From Sphingomonas sp. (GTDB taxonomy: Bacteria; Pseudomonadota; Alphaproteobacteria; Sphingomonadales; Sphingomonadaceae): a stretch of DNA of 64,000 bases. The stretch is from contig NZ_JAGHZV010000001.1 of the NCBI RefSeq assembly GCF_017745215.1, positions 248,001 to 312,000 of the forward strand, in the 5' to 3' direction. The notes under the pieces were generated by a model. That model worked only from the letters and a program-made list of their open reading frames with translations. It was not told the DNA's origin and did no database searches. Below, in pieces: positions 25,353-34,628 of this stretch. Both the position numbers and the translations under genes were made by a program. The number at the start of each line of letters is the position of its first letter. Within the stretch, counting starts at the first letter, position 1.

Positions 25353-26472
25353 AGGAAGCGAACACCCGCTTCAGCACCGCCTCGTACACATCCGTCAGCG
25401 CCTCCAGGTCCGCCAGCGCGACCGCCTCGTCCAGCTTGTGCATCGTCGCATTGACCAGCCCGAACTCGACCACCGGGCAGAGCTTCGACAGGAAGCGCGC
25501 GTCCGAAGTCCCGCCCGTCGTCGACAGCTCGGGGCGGATCCCGAGCCGCGCCTCGGCGGCGTCCTGCACCAAAGTCGAGAGCGCGCCGGGCTCGGTGAGG
25601 AAGGCCTCGCCATAGGTCGTGCCCTTTACCCGGGCCAGCGGCGCATGGCGGTGGACGATTCCGGTGATCCGCTCGATCAGCGCGGGGCCGTTGTGGAGGT
25701 CGTTGAAGCGGATGCTGAGCCGCGCCGAGGCATGGCCGGGGATGACGTTGCCCGCCGGGTTGCCCACGGTCACGTCGGTCGGCTCGATGTTCGAGGGCTG
25801 GAACCAGTCGGTCCCCTCGTCGAGCACGATCTCCTCGATTTCGGCGAGCGCCTTGACCAGCCGCGGGATCGGATTGTCGGCGAGGTGGGGGTAGGCGACG
25901 TGGCCCTGCTTCCCCGGCACATCGATCCACACGATCGTCGAGCCGCGGCGACCGATCTTGATCGTGTCGCCGAGCCGGTTCGCAGACGTGGGCTCGCCGA
26001 CGAGGCAGAGGTCGGGGAGCAGCCCGCGCTCCCGCATCCGCTCGATCAGCTTCTGCGTGCCATAGGTGGCGGGGCCTTCCTCGTCGCCGGTGATGACCAG
26101 GCTGACGATGCCCGGCGTCTCGACACGCGCCGCGGCGGCTGCGAAGGCGGCGATCGCGCCCTTCATGTCGACCGCGCCGCGGCCGTAGAGGAGCTCGCCG
26201 CGAACCTCGGGCGCGAAGGCGTCGCTGGTCCAGCCCACGCCGGGGGGCACGACGTCGAGGTGGCCGGCGAAGGCGAAGTGCCTGCCGGCGCTGCCGCGTG
26301 CCGCGAGCAGGTTCTCGACCGGCCCGTCGGGTGCCTCGCCGGCGACGAAGCGCTCGACCGCGAAGCCGAGCGGCAGCAGCGCCGCCTCGAGCACGTCGAA
26401 CACCTTGCCGGTGGCAGGGGTGACGCTCTCGGCGGCGATCAGGGCCTTGGTGAGTTCGATCGGATCGGGCAA
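25351..26472 (-). CDS. dapE: Succinyl-diaminopimelate desuccinylase
   Basis: A 373-residue zinc hydrolase that converts N-succinyl-LL-2,6-diaminopimelate to LL-diaminopimelate in lysine and peptidoglycan synthesis. FAGHLDVVPPG (metal His and catalytic Asp), GRGAVDMKGAIAAF (bridging Asp) and ITGDEEGPATYGTQKL (catalytic Glu and metal Glu) are present, with a late CPVVEFGLVNATMHKLDE. No ATG fits; the TTG at 26472 has GGAG 6 nt upstream and gives the normal length. It is divergent from the cupin gene with only 30 nt between starts. Confidence 0.95.
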   Translation of the reverse strand: MPDPIELTKALIAAESVTPATGKVFDVLEAALLPLGFAVERFVAGEAPDGPVENLLAARGSAGRHFAFAGHLDVVPPGVGWTSDAFAPEVRGELLYGRGAVDMKGAIAAFAAAAARVETPGIVSLVITGDEEGPATYGTQKLIERMRERGLLPDLCLVGEPTSANRLGDTIKIGRRGSTIVWIDVPGKQGHVAYPHLADNPIPRLVKALAEIEEIVLDEGTDWFQPSNIEPTDVTVGNPAGNVIPGHASARLSIRFNDLHNGPALIERITGIVHRHAPLARVKGTTYGEAFLTEPGALSTLVQDAAEARLGIRPELSTTGGTSDARFLSKLCPVVEFGLVNATMHKLDEAVALADLEALTDVYEAVLKRVFAS

Positions 26473-26502
26473 GACGGGCTCCGCGGCAAAGAGGAGGGGA
26501 CA

Positions 26503-26949
26503 TTGCCCAAGCTCGATCTCGACGCAATCCCGCAGACGAACGCGACGGGCTATCCGCCCGAGTTCGCCGACAAGGTCCAGGGCCGCTGGTACCGGCGGAT
26601 GGCGCAGACGAGCGGGATCGGCGACTTCGGGTTCAGCCATGTGACGCTGAGGCCCGGCGCCTGGTCGTCGCAGCGCCACTGGCACGAGGCGGAGGACGAG
26701 TTCGTGGTGATGCTCTCAGGCGAAGCGGTGCTGATCGACGACGCGGGCGAGCAGGCGATGCTGCCGGGCGACATCGCGGCTTTCCCGAAGGGCGACGGCA
26801 ACGGCCATGTGCTGGTCAACCGGTCGGACGCCGATTGCGTGTTCGTCGCCGTGGGCAAGCCGGCGGCGAGCGACTGCCACTATCCCGACATCGACATGCA
26901 CCTGTTCGAAGGGATGGGTTTCCGGCGGAAGGACGGGTCGGGCTTCTAG
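26503..26949 (+). CDS. Cupin-domain protein
   Basis: A 148-residue single-domain cupin. Motif 1 HWHEAEDEFVVMLSGEAVL and motif 2 GDIAAFPKGDGNGH give a complete His/His/Glu/His metal site. Start is a TTG at 26503 after a strong GAGGAGGGG. It resembles small cupins annotated as transcriptional co-regulators or sugar-binding proteins, with no fixed function. Its start lies 30 nt from the divergent dapE start, so its promoter must overlap dapE or the ribosome sites. Confidence 0.82.
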   Translation: MPKLDLDAIPQTNATGYPPEFADKVQGRWYRRMAQTSGIGDFGFSHVTLRPGAWSSQRHWHEAEDEFVVMLSGEAVLIDDAGEQAMLPGDIAAFPKGDGNGHVLVNRSDADCVFVAVGKPAASDCHYPDIDMHLFEGMGFRRKDGSGF

Positions 26950-27001
26950 CTTCACGGCGATCCCCGCGTTAGCATCCCATCGGGGAACAGGGGGTATCGA
27001 C

Positions 27002-28228
27002 ATGGCGACCGCGGCAGCACCCTTCGAGGAGGATCCGCTCACCGAGCCCGCCGAGAACGCGGGGCGGACGCGCTCCGGCGCCGCGCGGCTCGACGCGATC
27101 GACATGCTGCGCGGCCTGGTGATCGCGATCATGGTGCTCGATCACGTCCGCGACTTCTTCCACATCGAGGCGCTGCAGTTCGATCCCGTCGATCCGCTGC
27201 GTAGCTATCCGGCGCTGTTCTTCACCCGCTGGATCACGCACCTCTGCGCGCCGACCTTCGTGTTCCTCGCCGGCGTGTCGATCTTCTTCCAGAAGGCCAA
27301 CGGCAAGACGGGCTGGGACCTCAGCCGCTTCCTGCTCACGCGCGGGCTGTGGCTGGTGCTGCTCGAAGTCACGGTGGTGACCTTCGGCTTCAACTTCGGC
27401 GAGCCGTTCGTCTTCCTCCAGGTGATCTGGGCGATCGGCGGGAGCATGGTGTGCATGGCCGCGCTCGCGCGCCTCGGGCCGCGGACGGTGCTGGCGATCG
27501 GGGTGGCGATCCTCGCCCTCTATCCGCTCGGCACGCTCGCGCTGCTCAACGTGCAGGGCGGGCCGCTGCTGCCGCTCAAGATCCTGTTCGTGCCGACGGT
27601 GCTGCCGCCGTACCTCCTCGCCTATTATGCGCTGGTGCCCTGGCTGGGGGTGATGTGCCTGGGCTTCGGGCTCGGGCCCCTGTTCCGCATGGCGCCCGAG
27701 GCGCGGGGCCGGCGCCTGCTGTGGCTGGCGCTCGCCATGCTCGCCGCCTTCGCGCTGCTGCGCACGCTCAACGGCTATGGCGACTTCTTCCCGTGGAAGG
27801 CCGGCGCGACCACCGCGCAGAGCGTGATGTCGTGGCTCAACGTCAGCAAATATCCGCCGTCGGAGGATTATGTGCTGGCGACGCTCGGCGTGTCGCTGCT
27901 GCTCTTCCTCGCGCTCGGCCATCTGCGCGGGCCGCTCGCGCGCGTGCTGCTCGACTTCGGGAGGACGCCGCTGTTCACGTATCTCGCGCACCTCTACATC
28001 GCGCATGGGCTGATGCTGGCGGTGGTGCTCGCGACCGGCGCGCCGGCGGGGACGGCTTTCAACACCGTCTCGGGCTCGCTCGGCCCGGTGCCGCCGCCGG
28101 CCTGGGGCTTCTCGCTGCCGGTGGTCTATCTGGTGTGGCTGCTGGTGCTCGCCGTGCTCGTGCCGCTCTCGCGCTGGTTCGCCGGCGTCAAGCGGGGGCG
28201 GCGTGACTGGTGGCTGAGCTATATCTAG
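27002..28228 (+). CDS. DUF1624 (HGSNAT-like) membrane acyltransferase
   Basis: A 408-residue, roughly 10-helix membrane protein. RLDAIDMLRGLVIAIMVLDHVRDFFH is the DUF1624 start with its conserved Arg and Asp-His, shared with heparan-alpha-glucosaminide N-acetyltransferase and related acyltransferases; FGRTPLFTYLAHLYIAHGL is typical of the C-terminal half. It probably acetylates a sugar or envelope component at the membrane. Its stop overlaps the stop of the convergent GST gene (shared CTAG). Confidence 0.85.
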   Translation: MATAAAPFEEDPLTEPAENAGRTRSGAARLDAIDMLRGLVIAIMVLDHVRDFFHIEALQFDPVDPLRSYPALFFTRWITHLCAPTFVFLAGVSIFFQKANGKTGWDLSRFLLTRGLWLVLLEVTVVTFGFNFGEPFVFLQVIWAIGGSMVCMAALARLGPRTVLAIGVAILALYPLGTLALLNVQGGPLLPLKILFVPTVLPPYLLAYYALVPWLGVMCLGFGLGPLFRMAPEARGRRLLWLALAMLAAFALLRTLNGYGDFFPWKAGATTAQSVMSWLNVSKYPPSEDYVLATLGVSLLLFLALGHLRGPLARVLLDFGRTPLFTYLAHLYIAHGLMLAVVLATGAPAGTAFNTVSGSLGPVPPPAWGFSLPVVYLVWLLVLAVLVPLSRWFAGVKRGRRDWWLSYI

Positions 28229-28887
28229 GCGGGCGCCATCTCGAACTTCTCGATCACCCAATCCTCTTCCTGTGCGGATGCGATCCAGTCCTGCATGAAG
28301 GGGTGTTGGAGGACCGCGTTCATGTACGGCGGGGCGAAGCGCGCGACGGGGAGCGAATAAGTGACGAAGCGCGTCACCACCGGCGCGAACATGATGTCGA
28401 CCGCGCCGAATTCGCCGAACAGGAACTCGCCCTCGCCGCCATGGCGCGCGCGCGCCTGCGCCCAGAGCTCCATGATCCGGCCGATCTCGTGCATCACCTC
28501 GGGCTCGGGCTCCTGCGCGGGATAGACCTGGCGGACGTTCATGCTGTGGTTGCGGCGCAGCGCCTGGAAGCTCGAATGCATCTCGGCCGCCATCGACCGC
28601 GCCATCGCACGCGCGGCCATATCCTCGGGCCAGAAGCGCGTGCCGCCGGTCTTGTCGTTGAGATATTCGATGATCGCCAGGCTGTCCCAGACCACGGCGT
28701 CCTCGTCCCACAGGATCGGGACCTTGCCCGACGAAGGCGCGAACTCGTCGCCCTCGCGGCGCTTCTCCCATTCCTCGTTGTAGAGCGGGACCACGACTTC
28801 CTCGAACGGCAGCCCCGAGAGCTTGCACGCGAGCCAGCCGCGCAGCGACCAGGATGAATATGCCTTGTTGCCGATGAAGAGCCTCAT
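28225..28887 (-). CDS. Glutathione S-transferase family protein
   Basis: A 220-residue GST. The thioredoxin-like N-domain has MRLFIGNKAYSSWSLRGWLA (Ser at the catalytic position), KVPILWDEDAVVWDSLAIIEYL (cis-Pro and the SLAI glutathione-binding turn), followed by the all-helical C-domain (FGAVDIMFAPVVTRF). Start ATG at 28887. The usual role would be detoxification or thiol-linked reduction; substrate unknown. Confidence 0.92.
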   Translation of the reverse strand: MRLFIGNKAYSSWSLRGWLACKLSGLPFEEVVVPLYNEEWEKRREGDEFAPSSGKVPILWDEDAVVWDSLAIIEYLNDKTGGTRFWPEDMAARAMARSMAAEMHSSFQALRRNHSMNVRQVYPAQEPEPEVMHEIGRIMELWAQARARHGGEGEFLFGEFGAVDIMFAPVVTRFVTYSLPVARFAPPYMNAVLQHPFMQDWIASAQEEDWVIEKFEMAPA

Positions 28888-29027
28888 GGGAGGCAGGGGA
28901 TAGCGAGGCCGGGCCGCCGCCGCAACGATGGGATCAGGGATCGAGCCTACCAACGGACACCACAACCATCGTCGCCCGAACTGGGCGTGCCGTCAATTGC
29001 GCCAGGATTTCTCGTCAAGCCTCAACC

Positions 29028-29108
29028 GTCACCCCGGCGAAAGCCGGGGCCCAGGGTTACGAGGGACGTCGCTCGCTGCCCCTGGGTCCCGGCTTTCGCC
29101 GGGATGAC
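29028..29108. repeat. REP-like paired palindrome, copy 5
   Basis: Inverted arms (first arm GTCACCCCGGCGAAAGCCGG) in the 294-nt gap between the GST and chemoreceptor genes. No coding potential is visible in the rest of that gap. Confidence 0.88.
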
Positions 29109-29181
29109 GTCTGAAGCGCGCGAAGCCCGTTCCGCAATCGATGACGCGCCCAAGTTCAGCATGACGCGGAAGTGAGCGTCG

Positions 29182-30777
29182 TTAAGCCGCCTCGAGCGTC
29201 GCCAAAAACGTCCGCATCTCTTCGAGCAGCCCGCGGGTCTGGCCGGCGAGCGCGCTGGTGACGCTGCCGAGCTCGTCTGTCACCGTCGCGGCTGCGTCGC
29301 TCGCGCGCTCGGCGCTGTTCGCGCTGCCCTGGAGGTCGGCGGCGAGCTCGGCGGCGACGCCGGCATATTGCTGGATCGAACGGATCACGTCGCCCTGGCG
29401 CGCCATCGCATGCTCGATCGCGCCGGCGGCATCGTTGGTCCGGTCGAAATTCTCGCGCATGTCGGCGACGATCGCCGCGGTGGAGAGCACTGCGCCGCTG
29501 ATCTCGGCGAGCTGCCGACGGATGTCGCGGGTGGCGAGCGCGGTCTGCGCGGCGAGGCTCTTCACTTCCTGCGCGACCACCGCGAAGCCCGAGCCGAACT
29601 CGCCGGCGCGCGCCGCTTCGATCGAGGCGTTGAGCGCGAGGAGATTGGTGCGCGCGGCGATCTCGGCGATCAGGTCGGCGATGGTGCCCGCACTGTTGGC
29701 ATAGTCGACCAGCGTGACGAAGCGATGGTCGGCATCCTGCGAAAGCGTGCGCAGCCGCTCGGTGGTGCGCTCCTGGCGGCTGACCGCGCCTTCGACCGCG
29801 GCGAGCGAGCGGCCGAGGTTGGCCGATTCGTCGAGCAGCGCGGCGGCGCCCATGTCGGCGCGCCCGGCGCGACCGGCGACGTCGCGGACCTCGGCGTGCG
29901 CGGCGAGCGTGGTCGAGGTGAGCTGGCGCGCCGATTCGCGCGTCTGGTCGGCGGCGGCGGCGAGATCGGTGACCATGCGGACGAAGCCGCCCTCAAACTG
30001 GCGCGCGATCCGCTCGATCTCGGCGCGGCGCGTCTGCGCGGCTTCGATCTGGCCGCGATGGCGCGCCTCGGCGGCGAGCGCCTGGCGCTCGATCTGCGCG
30101 CGGACGTCCTTTTCCTGGAGCAGGTCGCGCTCGGCCGCGGCCCTGGCCAGCGCTTCGCCTTGCTGGAAGCCGCTGATCACCACTTCGGCATGCTTGACCA
30201 CGATGCGCGCGAGCATGAACACGAACAGCGCGAGGAGCACATAGACTTCGACCGGCACCTGCGGGCGGAAGCTGCACACCGGCGTGACGAACAGCGCGAC
30301 GAGGAGATAGAGGATCGCCGCCGGCGGCAGCGCGGCGAAGCGCAGCGCGCCCAGCGCCACCATGCCGGTGATCACCGCCGAGATGGCGATCAGCTGTTGC
30401 TCGTTGGCGCCCATCACGCAGCTGCCGAGGAAGACGAACCAGACCGCGGAGACCGTACCGGCCTCGAGAATCACCGACTGGATCGCGCGCACGGCCTGGC
30501 GCTGGTCGTCGATCCGCCAGTCGCGGGCGCGCGCCTGCTTGCGCTCGTAGAGCAGGAAGACGCCGAGCGCGAGGTTGGCGACCATGCCGATGCAAAGCCA
30601 CAGCCGATAGGGCGAGTTGAACAGCCAGGCGGTGAGCCCGACGGTGACGACCGCCATCGCGGCGAAGGAGACTTCATAGCCGCGCGAGACGGCGATGACC
30701 TGCACGCGCGCCTGCTCGGGGGGCAGATCGACCCATTTGTCGTAAACCGACCAGCGGAGTTGCTGCCACACGCCCAT
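29182..30777 (-). CDS. Methyl-accepting chemotaxis-like protein without periplasmic domain
   Basis: A 531-residue membrane protein. About six hydrophobic helices between residues 36 and 195 form a compact membrane domain with no periplasmic sensor. A coiled coil follows, then the MCP signalling domain with [32 protein letters not shown], the hairpin tip that contacts CheA/CheW. No flagellar or che genes are nearby. The membrane part looks like a MASE-type sensor as found on GGDEF proteins. Start ATG at 30777. Confidence 0.88.
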   Translation of the reverse strand: MGVWQQLRWSVYDKWVDLPPEQARVQVIAVSRGYEVSFAAMAVVTVGLTAWLFNSPYRLWLCIGMVANLALGVFLLYERKQARARDWRIDDQRQAVRAIQSVILEAGTVSAVWFVFLGSCVMGANEQQLIAISAVITGMVALGALRFAALPPAAILYLLVALFVTPVCSFRPQVPVEVYVLLALFVFMLARIVVKHAEVVISGFQQGEALARAAAERDLLQEKDVRAQIERQALAAEARHRGQIEAAQTRRAEIERIARQFEGGFVRMVTDLAAAADQTRESARQLTSTTLAAHAEVRDVAGRAGRADMGAAALLDESANLGRSLAAVEGAVSRQERTTERLRTLSQDADHRFVTLVDYANSAGTIADLIAEIAARTNLLALNASIEAARAGEFGSGFAVVAQEVKSLAAQTALATRDIRRQLAEISGAVLSTAAIVADMRENFDRTNDAAGAIEHAMARQGDVIRSIQQYAGVAAELAADLQGSANSAERASDAAATVTDELGSVTSALAGQTRGLLEEMRTFLATLEAA

Positions 30778-30865
30778 GACCGAGCCTGCTCTATCGGTCG
30801 GTGGTTAGGCCCGGGTTCACCACGGATAAGTAGATGTGCGCTATCGGCGGCGTAACGACCTTGCC

Positions 30866-31327
30866 TCACCAATAGCCGGCCATCAGTTCCTTCGCCCAGC
30901 CCGGCTCGCGGACCTCGCCGCGGGGGAGGAAGCCGGTCATCACCGGCTTGATGTCGAGCACCGGGGTGCCGTCGATCGCGTCGAGCCCCTCGACCTCGAG
31001 CACCAGGCCCTCGACCGCGACGATCCGGCACACCGTCACGCCGATCCGGCTCGGCCGGCCCTTGCCGCGCTGGGCGAAGATGCCGACGAGCGGCCAGTCG
31101 GCGCGGCCGCGCGGGCGGCGCGCGCCGGTCTCGATCTCGGCATCGGGCACGCGATCGAACCAGTAGATCACTTCGGCGTGGCTGAAGTCGGCCAGCCCAA
31201 GCAGCGCATCGGGCGTGAAGCGCGCGGGATCGAGCTCGATCCGCGCACGGCTGGCGCCCCAATCGTCGTCGATCGCTTCGCCGCGTCCGCCGCGGACATG
31301 GCCGATCGGTGTGCAGCGAAAGTCCAT
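30866..31327 (-). CDS. trmO: TrmO-type tRNA methyltransferase (TsaA family)
   Basis: A 153-residue TsaA/VirR-family protein: TPIGHVRGGR at the start, HAEVIYWFDRV, then GIFAQRGKGRPSRIGVTVCRIV and LDAIDGTPVLDIKPVM. The family methylates N6-threonylcarbamoyladenosine-37 of tRNA-Thr using SAM. Length is shorter than E. coli TrmO (about 235), lacking its C-terminal extension. It begins 88 nt downstream of the chemoreceptor start on the same strand and precedes it in neither operon clearly. Confidence 0.88.
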   Translation of the reverse strand: MDFRCTPIGHVRGGRGEAIDDDWGASRARIELDPARFTPDALLGLADFSHAEVIYWFDRVPDAEIETGARRPRGRADWPLVGIFAQRGKGRPSRIGVTVCRIVAVEGLVLEVEGLDAIDGTPVLDIKPVMTGFLPRGEVREPGWAKELMAGYW

Positions 31328-31335
31328 GCCGCCCT

Positions 31336-32451
31336 CTATTTCGCCGGGTTGATCAGGTATTTCTCGCCCGTCGCCTTGCGGGCATAGGCGCGCAGCGTCT
31401 CGGGATCGAGCGCCTCGGCCAGCGAGATCTCGGCGGTATAGCTGCTCGCGAAGGTGGTCCTGAGCTCGTTCGCGACGCGCGCGCGCATCCGCGCCGCGGT
31501 CTCGGCGCCCGCGCGCATCAGGAAGTTCGAGACGAGGAAGCCGGTGACGCCCCAGGCGAGGCCGTAGCTGCGGTCGAGCATCGTCGGGCTCGTGTCGAGC
31601 ATGCCGTAGAGATAGACCTGCTTGTGCACCGACGAGCCGTAGCGGCTGTAGGCCTTCATCTTGCGCTGCTGCGCGGCTTCCATCGCGCGCAGGATCGTGT
31701 TGATCAGCGTACCGCCGCCGACCGCGTCGAAGGCGAGCGTGGCATTGGTCTCGGCGACGGCTTCGGTGAGCGCCGCGGTGAAGTCGGGTGCCGAGGAGTC
31801 GACGATGTACTTGGCGCCGAGCCCCCGCAGGATCGCGGCCTGGGCTTCGCTGCGCACGATGTTCACCAGCGGCACGCCGTCGGCGAGGCAGATACGGTTG
31901 AGCATCTGGCCGAGGTTCGAGGCGGCGGCGGTGTGGACCAGCGCGCTGTGGCCCTCCATCCGCAGCGTCTCGACCATCGCGAGCGACGTCATCGGATTGA
32001 CGAAGGGCGAGGCGCCTTCGGCCGCAGTGACGCCCTCGGGCAGTACCCAGGCGTCGGCGGCGCGGGCGAGGCGGTGCGTGGCGTACATGCCGCCGGGGAC
32101 GAGCGCGACGAGCTTGCCCATCAGCCCCTCGGCGCCTTCGCCCGCGGCGACGACGGTGCCCGAGCCTTCGTTGCCCACCGCCATCGACTGGTCGAGCCGC
32201 GCCTTCATCAGCGGCAGGCGCTGGGCGGGGACCTCCGCCGTGATCGTCGGGCGATCGGCGGTGCCGCCCGCCTCGATCGTGTCGACGTCTGCGGGCCCCA
32301 GCAGCAGGCCGAGGTCCGACGGGTTGATCGGCGCCGCCTCGACGCGGATGACGATCTCGCCCGGCCCGGGCTCGGGCAGCGCCGCTTCTTCCAGCGCGAG
32401 CTTCAGCTTGCCGTCCGACGTGATCGTCGAGCGAAGTTCCAGGGCCTCCAT
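31336..32451 (-). CDS. Medium-chain (zinc-type) alcohol dehydrogenase/quinone reductase family protein
   Basis: A 371-residue MDR-family oxidoreductase. The GroES-like N-domain has EPGPGEIVIRVEAAPINPSDLGLLLG, and the Rossmann part has ALVHTAAASNLGQMLNRI and FDAVGGGTLINTIL. The catalytic-zinc Cys/His pair of true alcohol dehydrogenases is not apparent, so a quinone reductase-like NAD(P)H role is more likely. ATG at 32451 follows GGGAGGACG. TrmO lies 8 nt downstream on the same strand. Confidence 0.85.
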   Translation of the reverse strand: MEALELRSTITSDGKLKLALEEAALPEPGPGEIVIRVEAAPINPSDLGLLLGPADVDTIEAGGTADRPTITAEVPAQRLPLMKARLDQSMAVGNEGSGTVVAAGEGAEGLMGKLVALVPGGMYATHRLARAADAWVLPEGVTAAEGASPFVNPMTSLAMVETLRMEGHSALVHTAAASNLGQMLNRICLADGVPLVNIVRSEAQAAILRGLGAKYIVDSSAPDFTAALTEAVAETNATLAFDAVGGGTLINTILRAMEAAQQRKMKAYSRYGSSVHKQVYLYGMLDTSPTMLDRSYGLAWGVTGFLVSNFLMRAGAETAARMRARVANELRTTFASSYTAEISLAEALDPETLRAYARKATGEKYLINPAK

Positions 32452-32488
32452 GGCGTCCTCCCGTTTCTCGTTGGTCCGGCGCGACTCG

Positions 32489-32722
32489 TCAGTCCGACTC
32501 CGCCACGCTCGGTGCGGTCGCGTCATAGTCCAGGATGTCGCCCGGTACACAGTCGAGATAGTCGCAGATCGCCGCGAGCGTGGCGAAGCGGATGCCCTTC
32601 ACCTTGCCCGACTTGAGCAGCGACAGATTGGCTTCGGTGATGCCGATATGCTCGGCCAGCTCGCGCGAGCGGACCTTGCGCATCGCCAGCATCACGTCGA
32701 GACGCACGACAACCGCACCCAT
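32489..32722 (-). CDS. HTH (Cro/CI, YozG-like) transcriptional regulator
   Basis: A 77-residue single-domain helix-turn-helix protein: RLDVMLAMRKVRSRELAEHIGITEANLSLLKSGKVKGIRFATLAAICDYLDCVPGDILDYD. It starts at 32722, where its ATG overlaps the stop of the DUF2975 gene (TGATG), so the two are coupled. Pairs of DUF2975 membrane protein and small HTH protein are widespread, the HTH probably controlling its own operon. Confidence 0.9.
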   Translation of the reverse strand: MGAVVVRLDVMLAMRKVRSRELAEHIGITEANLSLLKSGKVKGIRFATLAAICDYLDCVPGDILDYDATAPSVAESD

Positions 32723-33228
32723 CAGACGATCTCGCTGAGATCGGCTTCGAGGCGCTGCGCCTCGTCGAGCAGGTTCGCGACGAGAAACAAGGCGCCCGTG
32801 ACGAACATCGTCCACACGTCACGGAAGTTGAGCGCGATGTGGAGCTGGCCGTGGGTCGGCTCGGCATAGGCGAGCGCGAGGAAGGGCGCGACGAGCGTCA
32901 CCGCGGCGGCGAGCAGGAGCAGCAGCGCGAAGCCGCGGAAGGCGCGCGTCACCGGCGGCGAGAAGCGCTGGCCGCGCGCGATCAGCCCGAGCATGCCGGC
33001 GAGGCGGACGAGCGCGGCGAGGATCAGCAGTGCCGCCAGGTCGCGCGCCCACCAGAGCTCGGGGATGTCGCTGTCGACCGCGGCGCGCGCGACGATGCGG
33101 ACGTTCGAGGTGCCGAGCCCCAAGCGCGCGGCGCCGTAGAGCAGCACGATCGCGGCGATCACCACCCAGATCCCCAGGCGCAACCGCCGCGCGAGCCGCA
33201 CGATGTGCTCGCGAGTTCTTTCTGCCAT
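32722..33228 (-). CDS. DUF2975 membrane protein
   Basis: A 168-residue protein with four hydrophobic helices (IWVVIAAIVLLYGAARLGL; LAALLILAALVRLAGML; FALLLLLAAAVTLVAPF; FVTGALFLVANLLDEAQRLEADL), matching DUF2975. The end LDEAQRLEADLSEIV is typical. It is the first gene of a two-gene unit with the HTH regulator and is divergent from the retropepsin gene across an 80-nt AT-rich region. Function unknown; the HTH probably senses or controls its level. Confidence 0.82.
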   Translation of the reverse strand: MAERTREHIVRLARRLRLGIWVVIAAIVLLYGAARLGLGTSNVRIVARAAVDSDIPELWWARDLAALLILAALVRLAGMLGLIARGQRFSPPVTRAFRGFALLLLLAAAVTLVAPFLALAYAEPTHGQLHIALNFRDVWTMFVTGALFLVANLLDEAQRLEADLSEIV

Positions 33229-33235
33229 TGACAAA

Positions 33236-33275
33236 ATCCTTATCGTTATACAATAATAAATTGCTGTATCACAAA
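33236..33275. promoter_or_regulatory. AT-rich divergent promoter region with imperfect inverted repeat
   Basis: TACAAT-AATAA-ATTGCTGTA (33248-33267) is an imperfect inverted repeat within the AT-richest stretch of this area. Position between the DUF2975/HTH unit and the protease suggests an operator for the HTH protein. Inference only. Confidence 0.35.
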
Positions 33276-33310
33276 TGAGACGCTTTGTCATTCCTTGGTT
33301 GGAGACTGAA

Positions 33311-34513
33311 ATGACCCTTCGTTCCTCGATTCTGCTCGCTGCCCCAGTCGCTGCGCTGGCGGTGGGCGGCGCGCTCGCCCAGCAGGCGCCGGCACAGCAG
33401 GCGGTGCCCGCGCCCGGCGCCGAATTCTCGTCCGACCGTCGCCCGGTTCCGTTCGAGCTGTTCCGCGGCAACCGCATCTTTCTCCACGGCACGGTCAACG
33501 GCCATCCGGCGGAGGTGATGCTCGACAGCGGCGCGGGCGCCTCGGTGGTCGACGCGAGCTTCGCCGAGGGCGCGGGCGTGACCGGCGGGATCGACGCAAG
33601 CGTGCGCGGGATGAGCGGGACCATCCCCGGGCGGATGGTGCATGGGACGAAGCTGGGCGTGGGCCCGCTCACGGTCAGCGCCTCGGTGGTGGTGATCGAC
33701 CTGACGCCGATCTCGCGGGCGATCGGGCGCAGGATCGACCTGGTGCTCGGGCGCGAAGCGTTCGACGCGGGGATCGTCGACGTCGATTTCGAGCGGCACG
33801 AGATTCGCTTCCGCCCGCGCGACGGCTTCGCGGCGCCGGCGGGTGCGATGCGGATCGCGATGACCCAGTCGGGCCCGATCCGGCGCGTGCCGCTGGCGGT
33901 CGGTGCGGCGGCGCCGATCATGGCCGACTTCGACCTGGGCCATGGCGGCTCGCTGGCGATCTCGCAGCCGGTGTGGTCGAGCGACCCGGCGATCGGCGGG
34001 CTGCGATGGGCGCGCGGCAATGCTGGTGGCGTAGGGGGCATGGCCCAGCGCCGCCTCGTCACGCTGCCAAGCCTGAGCTTTGCCGGCCAGACCTTCCAGG
34101 GCGTCCCCGCGCTGCTCAACGAATCGGCGAAGGACCTGCCGATGGATGGCGCGAACATCGGCATCGACCTGCTGCAACGGTTCCGGGTGGCGGTCGACTT
34201 CGGGACGAACACCTTGTGGCTGACGCCCAACCGCCGCGCGCTCGCCGAGCCGCTGCCCAAGGACCGGCTGGGGATGCGGATGGAACTGGCGGACGATCGG
34301 CTGAAGGTGGTCTATGTCTCGCCCGACGGGCCGGGCGCCGCGGCAGGCTGGAAGGAAGGCGATGCGGTGGTCGCGATCGGCGACATGCCGGTGACGCCGG
34401 ACTTCTACCGCTCGCGCTACGCCAGCTTCACGCGGATGCGCGCCGGGGAGACGCTGGACCTGGTGCGCGCCGACGGGGCGCACCTGCCGGTGGTGCTGAG
34501 GGATTTCTTCTGA
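33311..34513 (+). CDS. Exported retropepsin-like aspartic protease with PDZ domain
   Basis: A 400-residue protein with a signal peptide (SSILLAAPVAALAVGGALA), a retropepsin-like fold in which VMLDSGAGASVVD carries the catalytic DSG triplet, a second similar module (NIGIDLLQRFRVAVDF), and a C-terminal PDZ domain (SPDGPGAAAGWKEGDAVVAIGDMPV). ATG 33311 has GGAG 7 nt upstream; an in-frame ATG at 33275 is not preceded by one. It probably cleaves periplasmic proteins. Divergent from the DUF2975/HTH unit. Confidence 0.88.
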   Translation: MTLRSSILLAAPVAALAVGGALAQQAPAQQAVPAPGAEFSSDRRPVPFELFRGNRIFLHGTVNGHPAEVMLDSGAGASVVDASFAEGAGVTGGIDASVRGMSGTIPGRMVHGTKLGVGPLTVSASVVVIDLTPISRAIGRRIDLVLGREAFDAGIVDVDFERHEIRFRPRDGFAAPAGAMRIAMTQSGPIRRVPLAVGAAAPIMADFDLGHGGSLAISQPVWSSDPAIGGLRWARGNAGGVGGMAQRRLVTLPSLSFAGQTFQGVPALLNESAKDLPMDGANIGIDLLQRFRVAVDFGTNTLWLTPNRRALAEPLPKDRLGMRMELADDRLKVVYVSPDGPGAAAGWKEGDAVVAIGDMPVTPDFYRSRYASFTRMRAGETLDLVRADGAHLPVVLRDFF

Positions 34514-34547
34514 GGGCTCTTACGAGAGGCCTCCCGCGCTCTTTTTC

Positions 34548-34628
34548 GTCATCCCGGCGAAAGCCGGGACCCCGGGGTCGCGAACGATGCCTTCTGTAAC
34601 CCTGGGTCCCGGCTTTCGCCGGGATGAC
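34548..34628. repeat. REP-like paired palindrome, copy 6
   Basis: Inverted arms of the family between the protease gene and engB (convergent). Confidence 0.9.

Noticed and set aside
28987..29175. Small open frame across REP copy 5
   Set aside because: It consists mainly of the repeat translated and has no support.
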